DNA from: Paenibacillus aestuarii
GTDB lineage: Bacteria > Bacillota > Bacilli > Paenibacillales > NBRC-103111
Assembly: GCF_027789125.1 (NCBI RefSeq)
Contig: NZ_JAQFVF010000092.1
Span: 1 to 64,000, forward strand
Direction of reading: 5' to 3'
Length of the DNA: 64,000 nucleotides
Position 1 is the stretch's first letter, and each line of letters starts with the position of its first letter. Made by a program: the position numbers and the translations under genes. The notes below the pieces were generated by a model. The model had not been told where the DNA came from, searched no databases, and saw nothing but the letters and a program-made list of their open reading frames with translations. Below are positions 43,277 through 52,799 of this stretch, piece by piece.

Positions 43277-43837
43277 CTATTCGACTCGGCTTTTAAACGT
43301 TGGGGCGGATTGCACGATGTTGGCAACAAATACAGTTACCGTCGCGACCGGAATGCCGGTGATGTCTTCGATGTGGTTTTTCACAGAGGTTTGCATCTCT
43401 TCCGTTAAATCAGGGATGGAAGTTTCTCCGTCTACCACCGTGCGGATCGTAATCTCAAGTCCGGATTGATTCACTTTGACGCGTGCCTTCAGATCCTTGA
43501 CACCCTTGGTTCGACCTGCTGCTTTGAGCGACAGATTCTCGACCGTTTCCATAGAAATGCGGATATCCCCAAAATCCGTGCGTTGATCAATGGACGGGGC
43601 TTGTGAACGGCTGCGACCGAGCGACAAGATTAAGAATCGGATGCTGATTAACAAGATGATAATACTGGCTGCGATACCGGCATACGCATAATTCTTGTCT
43701 ACATAGAAGCTGCCTAAAAACTGCTCAGCGTCTGCTCTTGGAATCCAGCTGGAGGCTGTGAACAATACGAAGATTGATGCGACGAAAATGATCAGGCTGT
43801 AAATGAGCAGCAAGAGCCTGTCCACAATTTTACCCAC
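43277..43837 (-). CDS. amaP: Alkaline shock response membrane anchor AmaP
   Basis: The 186-residue protein has two membrane helices (DRLLLLIYSLIIFVASIF and AGIAASIIILLISIRFL) and a C-terminal Asp23-like domain. AmaP anchors Asp23 to the membrane. The start is GTG at 43837, with AGGAAGGGG upstream. A longer ORF lacks a site. It precedes DUF2273 and follows asp23. Confidence 0.87.
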   Translation of the reverse strand: MGKIVDRLLLLIYSLIIFVASIFVLFTASSWIPRADAEQFLGSFYVDKNYAYAGIAASIIILLISIRFLILSLGRSRSQAPSIDQRTDFGDIRISMETVENLSLKAAGRTKGVKDLKARVKVNQSGLEITIRTVVDGETSIPDLTEEMQTSVKNHIEDITGIPVATVTVFVANIVQSAPTFKSRVE

Positions 43838-43863
43838 TAAGCTTGTCCCCTTCCTATATTGAG

Positions 43864-43893
43864 AGGAAACCCCCTGCAACCTGTAGGGGGTTT
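43864..43893 (-). terminator. Hairpin after asp23
   Basis: CGAAACCCCC / GGGGGTTTC with a 9-nt loop on the minus strand, but no T-run follows. It may be a weak terminator or processing site that lowers amaP output relative to asp23. Confidence 0.55.
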
Positions 43894-43922
43894 CGAATGA
43901 AACTATGGATTCAGTTGGCGGC

Positions 43923-44336
43923 TTATTTCACACGATGCGGGACCGCTGTTTCTTCTTCGATCGGTTTTTCCAATTGTTTGAAATGCACGTCATGGATATG
44001 CACGTTCACTTCAACAACGTTCAAGCCGGTCATCGATTCGATCGCATGCTTCACATTGCGTTGGATGTCGCTTGCGACTTCAGGAATGCGATTCCCGTAT
44101 TCAACAATAATGGAGACGTCAATGGCAGCCTCACGCTGTCCAACTTCTACTTTCACGCCTTTGGACAAGTTCTTGCGGCCTAGCAACTCGACGATGCCTC
44201 CTGCAAATCCGCCGCTCATCCCCGCTACCCCTTGTACTTCAACCGTCGCCAAGCCGGCAATGATCTCAATGACTTCTGGAGCGATTTGGATGCTGCCCAT
44301 GTCTGTTTTGACGTAGTCCGGAGCGATTGTGCTCAT
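43923..44336 (-). CDS. yqhY: Asp23/Gls24-family envelope stress protein (YqhY)
   Basis: The 137-residue protein has the Asp23 pattern GSIQIAPEVIEIIAGLATVEV and ends IHDVHFKQLEKPIEE. In Bacillus YqhY lies after accC and its loss causes a lipid imbalance, so it probably links envelope state to fatty acid synthesis. It sits 99 bp after accC, before amaP. Confidence 0.92.
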   Translation of the reverse strand: MSTIAPDYVKTDMGSIQIAPEVIEIIAGLATVEVQGVAGMSGGFAGGIVELLGRKNLSKGVKVEVGQREAAIDVSIIVEYGNRIPEVASDIQRNVKHAIESMTGLNVVEVNVHIHDVHFKQLEKPIEEETAVPHRVK

Positions 44337-44435
44337 TGTAGCACCTCCTAACAGTTTTGTGCCAGCGAGCTGGCATTGGAAAAGCTATCTAATTCATTAG
44401 TATACCATTTCAACAAAAATATGACAAATGGTTGT

Positions 44436-45794
44436 CTATGAATTCGGATCGTTCACATCATGCTCTTCCAGGAATTTAATATCATGATCGCCTTGGATGA
44501 ACTTCTTGTGCTCCAAAAGCTTCAAGTGGAACGGAATCGTTGTATTCACGCCTTCAACGGCAAATTCCGTAAGCGCCCGCTTCATCCGGGCAATCGCATC
44601 GTCACGCGTTGCGCCCCAGACGATCAGCTTCGCCACCATGGAATCGTAATGCGGCGGAATCGTATAGCCCGGGTAAACGGCGCTATCCACCCGCACGCCA
44701 AAGCCGCCCGGAGGCAGGTAGAATTTCACTTGCCCCGCCGAAGGCATGAAGTTGCGATTCGGATCTTCCGCATTGACCCGGCACTCGATCGCCCAGCCGT
44801 TAATGCGGACGTCCTCTTGCGCGAACGACAATGGATTGCCTTCCGCCACGCTGATCATCTCTTTGATGATGTCAACGCCAGTGATCATCTCAGTCACGGG
44901 ATGCTCAACCTGAATTCTCGTATTCATTTCCATGAAATAGAAATTGCCATCAGGACCTAGCAAAAACTCCAAGGTACCCGCGCCAGCGTAGTCCACTGCT
45001 TGCGCTGCGCGCACGGCTGCTTCGCCCATCGCTTTGCGGATTTCCGGTGTCAGAATCGGGCATGGCGCTTCTTCCACCAGCTTTTGTCTGCGGCGCTGAA
45101 CAGAGCAATCGCGCTCACCCAAATGAACAACGTTGCCATGTTTATCAGCGAGAATTTGAATCTCTACGTGTTTCATGCCTGTCAAATATTTTTCCAGATA
45201 GACGCCGGAATTGCCGAAAGCGTTCTGCGCTTCGTGCTGCGCCGTCGTAATCTGCGAAACGAGCATTTCTTCATTGTCCGCGATGCGAATGCCTTTGCCA
45301 CCGCCGCCAGCCGTTGCTTTGATAATAACCGGATACCCGATATCTCTAGCAATGCTCAGCGCGTCTTCAATGTTCTCTACCAATCCGTCCGAACCCGGAA
45401 TAATAGGCACTTTGGCTTCTTTCATCGTTTGCTTCGCAACGGACTTATCACCCATGCGGCTGATCGCATCTGGGGAAGGTCCGATAAAGGTAATATTGCA
45501 GCTTTCGCAAATCTCTGCGAAATCGGCATTCTCAGCCAAGAATCCATAACCCGGGTGAATGGCATCGCATTCTGTCAGCGTGGCGACACTCATCAGGTTC
45601 GTGAAGTTCAAATAGCTGTCTTTGGAAGGCGTCGGCCCGATGCAATAAGCTTCATCAGCCAGTCGCACGTGCAGCGCCTCACGGTCTGCTTCGGAATAAA
45701 CAGCGACGGTTTCGATACCGAGCTCCCGGCAGGCCCGAATGATACGAACGGCAATCTCTCCGCGGTTCGCAATTAGGACTTTATGAAATTTCAT
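44436..45794 (-). CDS. accC: Biotin carboxylase of acetyl-CoA carboxylase
   Basis: The 452-residue ATP-grasp enzyme carboxylates biotin on AccB. Signatures are [18 protein letters not shown] at the N-terminus, [12 protein letters not shown] and [18 protein letters not shown]. The start at 45794 has AGGAGG upstream, with a second ATG three bases earlier. It overlaps nothing and follows accB by 25 bp. Confidence 0.96.
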   Translation of the reverse strand: MKFHKVLIANRGEIAVRIIRACRELGIETVAVYSEADREALHVRLADEAYCIGPTPSKDSYLNFTNLMSVATLTECDAIHPGYGFLAENADFAEICESCNITFIGPSPDAISRMGDKSVAKQTMKEAKVPIIPGSDGLVENIEDALSIARDIGYPVIIKATAGGGGKGIRIADNEEMLVSQITTAQHEAQNAFGNSGVYLEKYLTGMKHVEIQILADKHGNVVHLGERDCSVQRRRQKLVEEAPCPILTPEIRKAMGEAAVRAAQAVDYAGAGTLEFLLGPDGNFYFMEMNTRIQVEHPVTEMITGVDIIKEMISVAEGNPLSFAQEDVRINGWAIECRVNAEDPNRNFMPSAGQVKFYLPPGGFGVRVDSAVYPGYTIPPHYDSMVAKLIVWGATRDDAIARMKRALTEFAVEGVNTTIPFHLKLLEHKKFIQGDHDIKFLEEHDVNDPNS

Positions 45795-45819
45795 CATGTT
45801 ACCTCCTAAGCTTAAGCGC

Positions 45820-46317
45820 TTACTCCGGTTTAACCAAGAATAATGGCTGTCCATACTCGACGAGCTGACCGTTCTCCACGAGCACCTCAACGATTTCGCC
45901 TTTCACTTCAGCTTCGATTTCATTCATCAATTTCATCGCTTCCACGATGCAGACAACCGTTTTGTCGCCTACGCGGGAGCCAACGCTAACGAAAGAAGCT
46001 GCGCCCGGAGAAGAAGCCGAATAGAATGTACCAACCATAGGCGAGACAATCTTATGTAAAGATGGGTCTTCTTGTTTAGCAGTCGCTTGCGGCGCAGCTA
46101 CTTCCACTGCCGCAACTGGCGCCTGGTTAACCGGGCCGGCCTGTCCGACTGGAGCATATGCGTGTTGTTGTACAGGTGCTGTAGTTACAAGAACGGATTC
46201 TGTTTTATTCGGTTTGCGAATCAAAAGTCGAGCACCTTCGTTTTCGATTTCAAGCTCTTGTAGAGAGGATTGATCGACGAGTTTGATCAACTCTTTGATT
46301 TCACTCAATTTGAACAT
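45820..46317 (-). CDS. accB: Biotin carboxyl carrier protein
   Basis: The 165-residue protein has an Ala/Pro/Gln-rich linker (about 45-90) and a biotinyl domain with [15 protein letters not shown], whose lysine carries biotin. It forms the first step of fatty acid synthesis with AccC. It lies downstream of spoIIIAH as in Bacillus. Confidence 0.96.
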   Translation of the reverse strand: MFKLSEIKELIKLVDQSSLQELEIENEGARLLIRKPNKTESVLVTTAPVQQHAYAPVGQAGPVNQAPVAAVEVAAPQATAKQEDPSLHKIVSPMVGTFYSASSPGAASFVSVGSRVGDKTVVCIVEAMKLMNEIEAEVKGEIVEVLVENGQLVEYGQPLFLVKPE

Positions 46318-46405
46318 TCAAGTCACTCCTTCAATGTTGGTGAACCATAAAGATGCGGATGTTCATAGCCGCACCGTATGTATTATAACCATAAACGCAA
46401 GAAAT

Positions 46406-46437
46406 GGAAAGAGCCCAGTTTGCCTGGACCCTTTCCG
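46406..46437 (-). terminator. Hairpin after spoIIIAH
   Basis: Minus strand AAAGGGTCCAGG pairs with CTGGGCTCTTT around CAAA. It is weakly followed by T-rich bases. It probably ends the spoIIIA mRNA before accB. Confidence 0.65.
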
Positions 46438-46472
46438 TACGCATGTGCGTTGCCCACTCGTCTAAAAGACCA

Positions 46473-47291
46473 TTACGGGCGCACGTACTGGATTTTGATA
46501 TTTTCAGGCGCAGCGCCCAGCTCTTTGATCACCATGTCAACGATCGTCACACCTTGACTTTTCTCAAGCTTATCGCTTTGCACCGTAACTTTCCACTGGT
46601 TGCCGTCTTGGTTCACGATCGCTTGCGGGAAGTCCTTCATCAGTTGATCTTGCAGCGCTTCAACTTTGTCCTGCACGTCAGCAAGCTTCTGAAGGTCGTT
46701 GTTCGCCTTCGCTACAGCATCCGGCGTTTGCTTGGAGTCGATGATGATATTCATCAGATCGGAAGACTGTTTCGCGAACATATCGTGCTGTTTCATTTGC
46801 TCATTGATAAAGTAATCGCTGGCGGAAGTTGTTTTGGTTTGCTCTTCGACTTGCTTCAAGATTTGATCGTCTGTTTTGGCCGTGCTGCTGCTTGCTGTAG
46901 ATTTATTGGTGTTAGCCGAAGAAGTTGTTTTGGAAGCGTCTGTTTTGGAAGCATCCGTTTTGGAAGCATCCGTTTTGGAGGCGTCCGCTTTCGTGTCTGT
47001 TTTTGTCGAAGATTGTGTTGTCGACTGTGTGCCCGATTGTGTTGCTGCGCTGGAGCTGGCTTTGGAATCTGCAGCGGATTTAGCGTCAGTGCCTGTAGTT
47101 GCCTTTACATCGGTTTTACCGGATGGACCTGCTTGGCTCATGTCAATTTTGACTTCCTGGGAGTTCGCTTTCGTATCGTTCGCTGCCAAATCAAGCTTGT
47201 TGACATCCTCGGTGAACAAGTAGTAAGCCGAAAGCACCACCATTAAGCTAAGCATGGATACGAGCCAAATTGTTTGTCTTTTCGCGTTCAT
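46473..47291 (-). CDS. spoIIIAH: Stage III sporulation protein AH
   Basis: The 272-residue mother-cell protein has a membrane helix (about 7-26), a long low-complexity linker rich in Asp, Ala, Ser, Lys and Thr (about 40-135, with four tandem DASKT units), and a C-terminal YscJ/FliF-like ring domain (about 145-270). With SpoIIQ of the forespore it forms the feeding-tube channel. The linker is unusually long compared with Bacillus (about 218 residues in total). Confidence 0.94.
   Translation of the reverse strand: MNAKRQTIWLVSMLSLMVVLSAYYLFTEDVNKLDLAANDTKANSQEVKIDMSQAGPSGKTDVKATTGTDAKSAADSKASSSAATQSGTQSTTQSSTKTDTKADASKTDASKTDASKTDASKTTSSANTNKSTASSSTAKTDDQILKQVEEQTKTTSASDYFINEQMKQHDMFAKQSSDLMNIIIDSKQTPDAVAKANNDLQKLADVQDKVEALQDQLMKDFPQAIVNQDGNQWKVTVQSDKLEKSQGVTIVDMVIKELGAAPENIKIQYVRP
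46928..46987. repeat. 15-bp tandem repeat within spoIIIAH
   Basis: Four consecutive units of TTTTGGAAGCATCCG (with up to four substitutions) encode the repeated DASKT segment of the SpoIIIAH linker on the minus strand. Confidence 0.9.
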
Positions 47292-47330
47292 TGATAATTC
47301 CTCCTTGAATGATAGGTTTAATTTTTTTTA

Positions 47331-47969
47331 TTAATCACCAGTTTTTCTGGGTAAAACGGAAATTCGGTTGGCCGTCACGTCCAGGCCGCGTTCGACGGCT
47401 TCGATGATCATTTTCTTCACCGTCAAGTTTTCGGCGCCTTTGGCGACAACAATGACACCGCGAATTTTCGGTTTAATGTATTTAAGCACGAGCGGCTTCT
47501 GGTCGCCTGACACTTGGTAGATCACGACTTCTCCGCTTCGCGTAACCTGGGAGATGTTGCGAGTCGCGCCATTCGTGTCCCGCTCCGTCGTCATCTGCTG
47601 ATTATCGTTGTAGTTCTTGTCGACGGTAATTTCTTCCGTGGATTCAATGGTGACAAGCACCTCCACCTCGCCGACACCTACAATTTTCTGCAAAATGTCC
47701 TTCAGCTGCGACTGATACGCCACTTCGTAATCGTGAAATGCGGAATTTTCCTTTGGTGTATTTCCGATGAACGTTTCTTTGGCAGGCGGCGGAGACGCCC
47801 GGCCCTCATTGATGGGATCAACTTCTTTCACTGTTAAAAACGAATTCATGATCATCAGCGCTGCGCCCAATAGTCCAATCAGGATAACCCAAAGCAATGT
47901 GTTCTTGCGTTTAGGTCCACTGGGGCCGCCTCCGAATTTCTGCTCCATCCATTGCAGCAATGTTCCCAC
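47331..47969 (-). CDS. spoIIIAG: Stage III sporulation protein AG
   Basis: The 212-residue protein has an N-terminal membrane helix (LLWVILIGLLGAALMIM) and a ring-forming domain related to secretion ring proteins (about 75-210, with VGVGEVEVLVTIES). It forms a large ring in the SpoIIIA-SpoIIQ channel. It follows spoIIIAF by 4 bp. Confidence 0.94.
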   Translation of the reverse strand: MGTLLQWMEQKFGGGPSGPKRKNTLLWVILIGLLGAALMIMNSFLTVKEVDPINEGRASPPPAKETFIGNTPKENSAFHDYEVAYQSQLKDILQKIVGVGEVEVLVTIESTEEITVDKNYNDNQQMTTERDTNGATRNISQVTRSGEVVIYQVSGDQKPLVLKYIKPKIRGVIVVAKGAENLTVKKMIIEAVERGLDVTANRISVLPRKTGD

Positions 47970-47973
47970 CCTT

Positions 47974-48702
47974 TCACCTCGCTATCGCTCCATTCGATTG
48001 TTCAAACCGGATGTCAATCTGTGCGGGTTCCACCTGCCAGTCGCGCTCGATCCCTTGCGTGAGCCGCTTGCGTTCCTGTTCTTGCGCTGGGGTTAGCCCG
48101 GTCGCAGCTTCACCGCTTGCCTTCGCCGAAAGCCCCGGTTCGATCCGAATCGGATCAACGGGCTTGACCGGTTCCATTGCAGCGATGCTGTGCGAGCCTG
48201 AAGCGCCCGATGGTTTCGATTTTGCCTCTATAACATCAAGGGTCACCTTGACCTTGGTAATGTCAGGTTTCCCGTTATTGTCAAATTGGGCCAGCACTTG
48301 AACGTCTTGCACCGAATAATCGGTTTGCTTCTGCAAATCTTCTTTCAGCAGTGCCGCCAGCTGGGTTTGTACCATGAGCAGCGACTGTTTTTGGCCTTCA
48401 GCCTGCAGTTTTTGCCCTTCTTTGGTTATCGCGTCCAGCGATTTCATGTAGCTGTTCCCTCCAGCTGATGCCAGCATGGTCGTTTCATTCTGCTTTTGTT
48501 CAGCCGAGCTGATCAGTTCATCGAGATTCCAGTCTTTCTGAAAGAGCTTCACGACCGGAGAAAGCAGTGTGAGCAGGACGAACAAGCTCATCACCGTCTT
48601 GACGTAACGCTGCATCTTATTGCTAGGTAGCAGCAGATCAACGAACGTGGCCAGCAAGATGATCATGATGACAGCTTTCAGCCATCCGCCCAACCATTCC
48701 AT
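47974..48702 (-). CDS. spoIIIAF: Stage III sporulation protein AF
   Basis: The 242-residue protein has two membrane helices near the N-terminus (WLKAVIMIILLATFVDLLL and YVKTVMSLFVLLTLLSPVV) and a C-terminal ring-like domain. It is part of the SpoIIIA channel. A coupled 13-bp gap follows spoIIIAE. Confidence 0.92.
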   Translation of the reverse strand: MEWLGGWLKAVIMIILLATFVDLLLPSNKMQRYVKTVMSLFVLLTLLSPVVKLFQKDWNLDELISSAEQKQNETTMLASAGGNSYMKSLDAITKEGQKLQAEGQKQSLLMVQTQLAALLKEDLQKQTDYSVQDVQVLAQFDNNGKPDITKVKVTLDVIEAKSKPSGASGSHSIAAMEPVKPVDPIRIEPGLSAKASGEAATGLTPAQEQERKRLTQGIERDWQVEPAQIDIRFEQSNGAIAR

Positions 48703-48715
48703 GTCTTCGCCTCCT

Positions 48716-49915
48716 TCACCGCATCATCACCGAAACGTTGCTGACGGCAATCATTATTGTGATGGCCAGGAAGAACATGAGCCCCACAGCCGCTAAGGCG
48801 GCAAACACATAAACGAGACTTTTGCCAATTGTCTGCAGGCAAGAAATCATGGGATTGTCGCCAAGCGGCTGCATGATCGCTGCGGACAGGTTATAGATAA
48901 AGGCGAGCGTCAATATTTTGATGGCGGGAAACGCGCAGAGCAGAATCAAGATGACGACGCCGACAAGGCCGACGGCATTCTTGACTAGCACGGACGCGCC
49001 GATCACCGTTTCGGTGGCATCGGAGAACAGCCTTCCGACAACCGGCACGAAGTTGCCGGCGACGTACTTGGCTGTGCGGATCGTCACCCCGTCCCTTACG
49101 GCGCCCGCCGACCCCTGGACGGAGATGACAGCCAGGAACACGGTCACGAAGATTCCCATAATGCTAAGGCTGATCGTTCGAAGCAGGTTCGCCAGCTGCG
49201 TCACTTTGTACTTGTCGCTGATTGCGCTGACGATGTGCAGCACTGCTGAGAAAAACAGCAGCGGAAAGACGAACACGTAGATCGCGGTCCCCACCGAGTG
49301 GATCATGAAGACGATGAGCGGATGCAGGATGGCGACGGAGGTTACATTGCCCATCGAAGCCAGCAAGGTCAGCAGCAGCGGAACGATGGCCACCATGAAT
49401 TGGATCATGGACGTAATCGCCGACTTGGCGTAGCCGATCGCGACGCTGAAGCTGTTGATGGCGATGATGATCAGCACCATGTAGGCGATAGAGTAGCCCA
49501 GCTTGCTCACCGTATTTTTCTCAAACGAGCTTTGCAGCGTTTCCAGCAGCATGCTAAACACGGTTAAGATTACAATCGAGGCCAGCAGCTTGCCGTTGAC
49601 GATCACTTCGTGAAACACGTAGCTCAACAGCCCTTTAAAAATGCTCTTCATACTGATCGCTTTGGTGCCAAGCAGTAAATCCATGAAGCTCGGCGTCTTG
49701 CTTTCCGGGAAATAGCCGCCGTATTCGTTCATCAGCTTATCCCAGTACTGTTCGACCTGCTCGGTCTGCAGGTGGCTCGCCTGCTCTTTGATGATGGCAT
49801 CCGTCGGCGATTCCGACACCGCTGTGCCCATCCATCCGAGCCATAAGCTCAGCATCAATATCAGAACCAGCATCCAACGGTTGTCCAGCACCTGGCGCGA
49901 ATAGGGTGTGATCAT
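48716..49915 (-). CDS. spoIIIAE: Stage III sporulation protein AE
   Basis: The 399-residue polytopic membrane protein has a likely N-terminal signal segment and about eight transmembrane helices, a typical SpoIIIAE. It is thought to form the membrane core of the channel. The order AA-AB-AC-AD-AE-AF-AG-AH is complete here. Confidence 0.94.
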   Translation of the reverse strand: MITPYSRQVLDNRWMLVLILMLSLWLGWMGTAVSESPTDAIIKEQASHLQTEQVEQYWDKLMNEYGGYFPESKTPSFMDLLLGTKAISMKSIFKGLLSYVFHEVIVNGKLLASIVILTVFSMLLETLQSSFEKNTVSKLGYSIAYMVLIIIAINSFSVAIGYAKSAITSMIQFMVAIVPLLLTLLASMGNVTSVAILHPLIVFMIHSVGTAIYVFVFPLLFFSAVLHIVSAISDKYKVTQLANLLRTISLSIMGIFVTVFLAVISVQGSAGAVRDGVTIRTAKYVAGNFVPVVGRLFSDATETVIGASVLVKNAVGLVGVVILILLCAFPAIKILTLAFIYNLSAAIMQPLGDNPMISCLQTIGKSLVYVFAALAAVGLMFFLAITIMIAVSNVSVMMR

Positions 49916-49954
49916 GGGAGTCAGCTCCTAAGCTAAGATTCCGGCAGTCGAGCT

Positions 49955-50344
49955 TCAAGCCGGCAGCAGCTTTACGACGGTTTCAATAATGACGGAAATG
50001 ATGGGAATAGCCATGACCATAATCAGGATTTTGCCGGACAACTCGATCTTAGAGGCTATGGATTCCTGACCGGCATCTCGGACGACTTGCGCCCCGAATT
50101 CGGCGATGTACGCAACCCCGATGATTTTGAGAATCGTTTTGAGAAATACCATGTTGATGTTCGACTTTTGTGCCAAGTCTTCCAGCACCTGAATGACCGA
50201 AGAAATTTTGCCGATCAGGAACAAGAAGATCATGACGCCGGTAAACGCGGCCAGCAGGAATGCGAACATCGGCTTCTGCTCTTTGATAATCAGCGTCAAT
50301 ATGGTCACAATGAGCCCTAGTCCGACAATCTGGATGATTTCCAT
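49955..50344 (-). CDS. spoIIIAD: Stage III sporulation protein AD
   Basis: The 129-residue membrane protein has about four helices, with the motif LKTILKIIGVAYIAEFGAQVVRD (split here: LKTILKIIGVAY, IAEFGAQ). The start at 50344 has GAGGTGATCCTG. It follows spoIIIAC by 10 bp. Confidence 0.94.
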   Translation of the reverse strand: MEIIQIVGLGLIVTILTLIIKEQKPMFAFLLAAFTGVMIFLFLIGKISSVIQVLEDLAQKSNINMVFLKTILKIIGVAYIAEFGAQVVRDAGQESIASKIELSGKILIMVMAIPIISVIIETVVKLLPA

Positions 50345-50354
50345 CAGGATCACC

Positions 50355-50558
50355 TCATTGGAAGAGGAAAATCGTTTTGATTTCTTTGAACAAATTGTCC
50401 AGCATACTGACGACCATGAAGAGCACGACCACAAAACCGATGACCGTGACCCAATGCGCCATATCCTCTTTACCCATCTGCTTGAGCACCGAATGGATCA
50501 TCGCGATGATGATGCCAATGCCGGCGATCTGGAAAATGGCGTTCACATCTACGTTCAT
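50355..50558 (-). CDS. spoIIIAC: Stage III sporulation protein AC
   Basis: The 67-residue membrane protein has two helices (IFQIAGIGIIIAMIHSVL and VIGFVVVLFMVVSMLDNLF). It matches SpoIIIAC, with its start at 50558 after GAGGTG. It is homologous in pattern to the N-terminal part of SpoIIIAD. Confidence 0.95.
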   Translation of the reverse strand: MNVDVNAIFQIAGIGIIIAMIHSVLKQMGKEDMAHWVTVIGFVVVLFMVVSMLDNLFKEIKTIFLFQ

Positions 50559-50581
50559 TCCAGGCACCTCACTTAAGCAAC

Positions 50582-51100
50582 CTAATACATCAATATCACG
50601 ACTAGTGCGCCGATCAGTACGCCAAGGCTTTTCCACATTTTCTCATACCGTCGCTGCTCGTCCCGGGATTCCGCTTCCTCCGCCTGCAGTTGGCTGACGG
50701 CCAGCCGCAGATGCTTGACCTGGTCGCCCCGGTCCGTCAGCCCGAGCACGCTGCCAAGCTGCAGGACCACCTCTTGCTCCGCCTGCTTCATTGAAGACCG
50801 CTTCCATACCTCCTGCACCGTCTGCTGCCAAATCTCTCGCAGTGGCGCTCCATGGCTTGCCAGGAGGCGTTCTGACGTGAGCCGAAACAAGGAGGCTAGC
50901 GGTTCAGCGAGCTGTTTGCCCAGCAGGGCGAAAGCTTCCGGAAGCGGAGTTAAGGCGTAGATAATCTCCGTTTCCATGCGCTGTAAGGCGCTGATCAGCA
51001 GACGAATTTGCTTGGGACGCCTGGCGTAATGGGCAGCCTGGATAAATCCGATCAAAGCGGCGGCTCCGATAATCAGCACAGCTCCGATAAACTTAAGCAT
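50582..51100 (-). CDS. spoIIIAB: Stage III sporulation protein AB
   Basis: The 172-residue protein has an N-terminal helix (GAVLIIGAAALIGFIQAA), a central cytoplasmic coiled segment and a C-terminal membrane helix. It resembles GspF-type inner-membrane proteins of secretion systems. It lies 13 bp after spoIIIAA. Confidence 0.94.
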   Translation of the reverse strand: MLKFIGAVLIIGAAALIGFIQAAHYARRPKQIRLLISALQRMETEIIYALTPLPEAFALLGKQLAEPLASLFRLTSERLLASHGAPLREIWQQTVQEVWKRSSMKQAEQEVVLQLGSVLGLTDRGDQVKHLRLAVSQLQAEEAESRDEQRRYEKMWKSLGVLIGALVVILMY

Positions 51101-51113
51101 GTTTCATCATCCT

Positions 51114-52094
51114 CTACCCCCATCTCTGCGGTTCAAGCTGCCTGCCTTGGCGGTCCAGTACCCGAAATGGCGCCTGCTTGCCCTTCCTGCGATCCAGTAT
51201 GACATATCTGGCAAACACCCCTTCATCAAGCAATTCCTTGAGCACCGGCCGCTGGCGCGCGTCTTCATAATCAGCGCCATGAGCAGTGGCGATCACCCGA
51301 ATTCCAGCATGGAGCGCTTCATGAATGGCCCGGGCATCCTCAGGTCGGCCGATCTCATCGACGACCAGCACCTCCGGCGACAAGGACCGGATCATCATCA
51401 TCATGCCCTCCGCCTTAGGGCATCCGTCCATGATGTCGGTGCGCGGTCCGAGGTCGAACCGGGGCACACCTTTCACACAGGCGGCCAACTCCGAGCGCTC
51501 GTCGACGACGCCCACTTTGCGACCAGCCAACGTTCCGGCTGCGGCGGTTCCCCATTCGCCCCGGCTGACCAGCCTGGCCAAGTCGCGTACGAGCGTTGTT
51601 TTTCCTTGCTGCGGAGGCGAGATCACCAAGGTGTGATGGACGCTTCGCGATGCCGGATCATACAGATAGGGTACGATTGTCTTGCCGACCCCTTGCAGAT
51701 CCCTGGCGACGCGAATGTTAAAGGAGCTGACATCGCGAATCTGCTTGACCTGCCCTTGATCCAGCACGGTGCGCCCGGCTAGTCCGACACGATGGCCGCC
51801 TGGAATCGTAATATACCCTCTGCGCAGCTCCTCTTCGTAGGTGTACAGCGAGTGATTCGTCAACTGCTCCAGTACATATTGGAAATCTTTCCCTGTCGGC
51901 TTGTACGCTTGCGCTTCATGCTGCACAATCTGCCCGCTTTCGCTTAGGAAGGCGTAGCGATCTTGGTAGCTGATCTCCAGCGGCCGAGATTCCCGCAGCC
52001 TGATCTCCTCTACGCTAGCTTTTACGCCTTCTGGCAGGTGCGCGAGTATAAATCTGAGAGAATGGGGGAGCAGGTTCATAATAGAGTCGAGCAT
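51114..52094 (-). CDS. spoIIIAA: Stage III sporulation protein AA (secretion-type ATPase)
   Basis: The 326-residue AAA/secretion ATPase-like protein has Walker A in ISPPQQGKTTLVRDL and Walker B in EVLVVDEIGRPED. It is thought to energise the channel. The start at 52094 has CTGGAGG upstream. The longer frame to 52136 lacks such a site. It follows yqhV by 73 bp. Confidence 0.94.
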   Translation of the reverse strand: MLDSIMNLLPHSLRFILAHLPEGVKASVEEIRLRESRPLEISYQDRYAFLSESGQIVQHEAQAYKPTGKDFQYVLEQLTNHSLYTYEEELRRGYITIPGGHRVGLAGRTVLDQGQVKQIRDVSSFNIRVARDLQGVGKTIVPYLYDPASRSVHHTLVISPPQQGKTTLVRDLARLVSRGEWGTAAAGTLAGRKVGVVDERSELAACVKGVPRFDLGPRTDIMDGCPKAEGMMMMIRSLSPEVLVVDEIGRPEDARAIHEALHAGIRVIATAHGADYEDARQRPVLKELLDEGVFARYVILDRRKGKQAPFRVLDRQGRQLEPQRWG

Positions 52095-52167
52095 GGGCTG
52101 ACATGCCTCCAGATTGTCCAGTCTTCTATATTCCATTTGTATGCCTATTAGAAAGAAATATGACCGA

Positions 52168-52434
52168 TTACTTTTTTAAGATTCCGATAAAAATACAGCT
52201 CACCCCTGCCAAAATCCATATCATTTTGCCAAATGATAGTTTCTCCGCGATGCCTACTAGACCGATCGTAGTCGTCGTTAGAAGTACTAGAGGTCCTACT
52301 AGAGCCAGCGTCGTGTTCACCAGCAGCGCCTTCTCTATCGTCGCCAGCCGCAGCATCAGGATAGCCGCAATAATCTCGATGCTTCCGGACAGCATGCGGA
52401 GCGAGGCCATGCTCAGCACGATTTTGTTGATCAT
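52168..52434 (-). CDS. yqhV: YqhV family protein (DUF2619)
   Basis: The 88-residue protein has about three membrane helices (SIEIIAAILMLRLATIEKAL, LVGPLVLLTTTTIGLVG, ILAGVSCIFIGIL). In Bacillus yqhV is the gene before spoIIIAA and is SigE-dependent. The start at 52434 follows AGGAGGGG; a longer upstream reading to 52623 has no such support. Confidence 0.85.
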   Translation of the reverse strand: MINKIVLSMASLRMLSGSIEIIAAILMLRLATIEKALLVNTTLALVGPLVLLTTTTIGLVGIAEKLSFGKMIWILAGVSCIFIGILKK

Positions 52435-52799
52435 GTTAACTACTCCCCTCCTTAAAATGGATTGAACTTTTCGAAGCCCGCCAACGCTCCTCCGCGGAGG
52501 GAACTGAAATTGAGTGGAGGCGTACTTTTGTAAACCTGTTCTGTCCAACCACAGCTGGTTACCAATAAGGAACAGCTTTACAACGGTAGCCGGAGGTCGA
52601 TTTCCATTCACAACAGCTCTCAATTGCAGCAGTTAGCGGGCTCAACGCAGGGCAATCCTTCTAACCTACCTTATGCGAGCTCGTCTCCATTTAGGCACGT
52701 TATTGCGTTTTTCGCCGCCAAGATGGGCACCTCCCTAATTCCAGGTGCATATGATGACACAGAAATTAAACCTTAGAGGGATAGTGAGGAGATTTACCG
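52435..52799. other. Gene-free interval between yqhV and the sulfolactate genes
   Basis: About 365 bp between divergent genes hold a perfect CCTCCGCGGAGG palindrome near 52490 and a SigK-like promoter pattern at 52729-52756. The yqhV-spoIIIA operon should have a SigE promoter here, but no clear ATA-N16-CATA pair could be read on the minus strand. No gene is supported. Confidence 0.5.
52729..52756 (+). promoter_or_regulatory. Candidate SigK promoter of the sulfolactate genes
   Basis: AC (52729-52730), exactly 17 nt, CATATGATG (52748-52756), one mismatch to the SigK core AC-N17-CATANNNTA. A GCACCT/AGGTGC inverted repeat spans the spacer. It lies 44 bp before the phosphosulfolactate synthase start. 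Confidence 0.55.

Noticed and set aside
44358-44374. TGCCAG-CGAG-CTGGCA hairpin before yqhY as a terminator of accC
   Set aside because: Stem is short, no T-run follows on the minus strand, and it could as well be chance.
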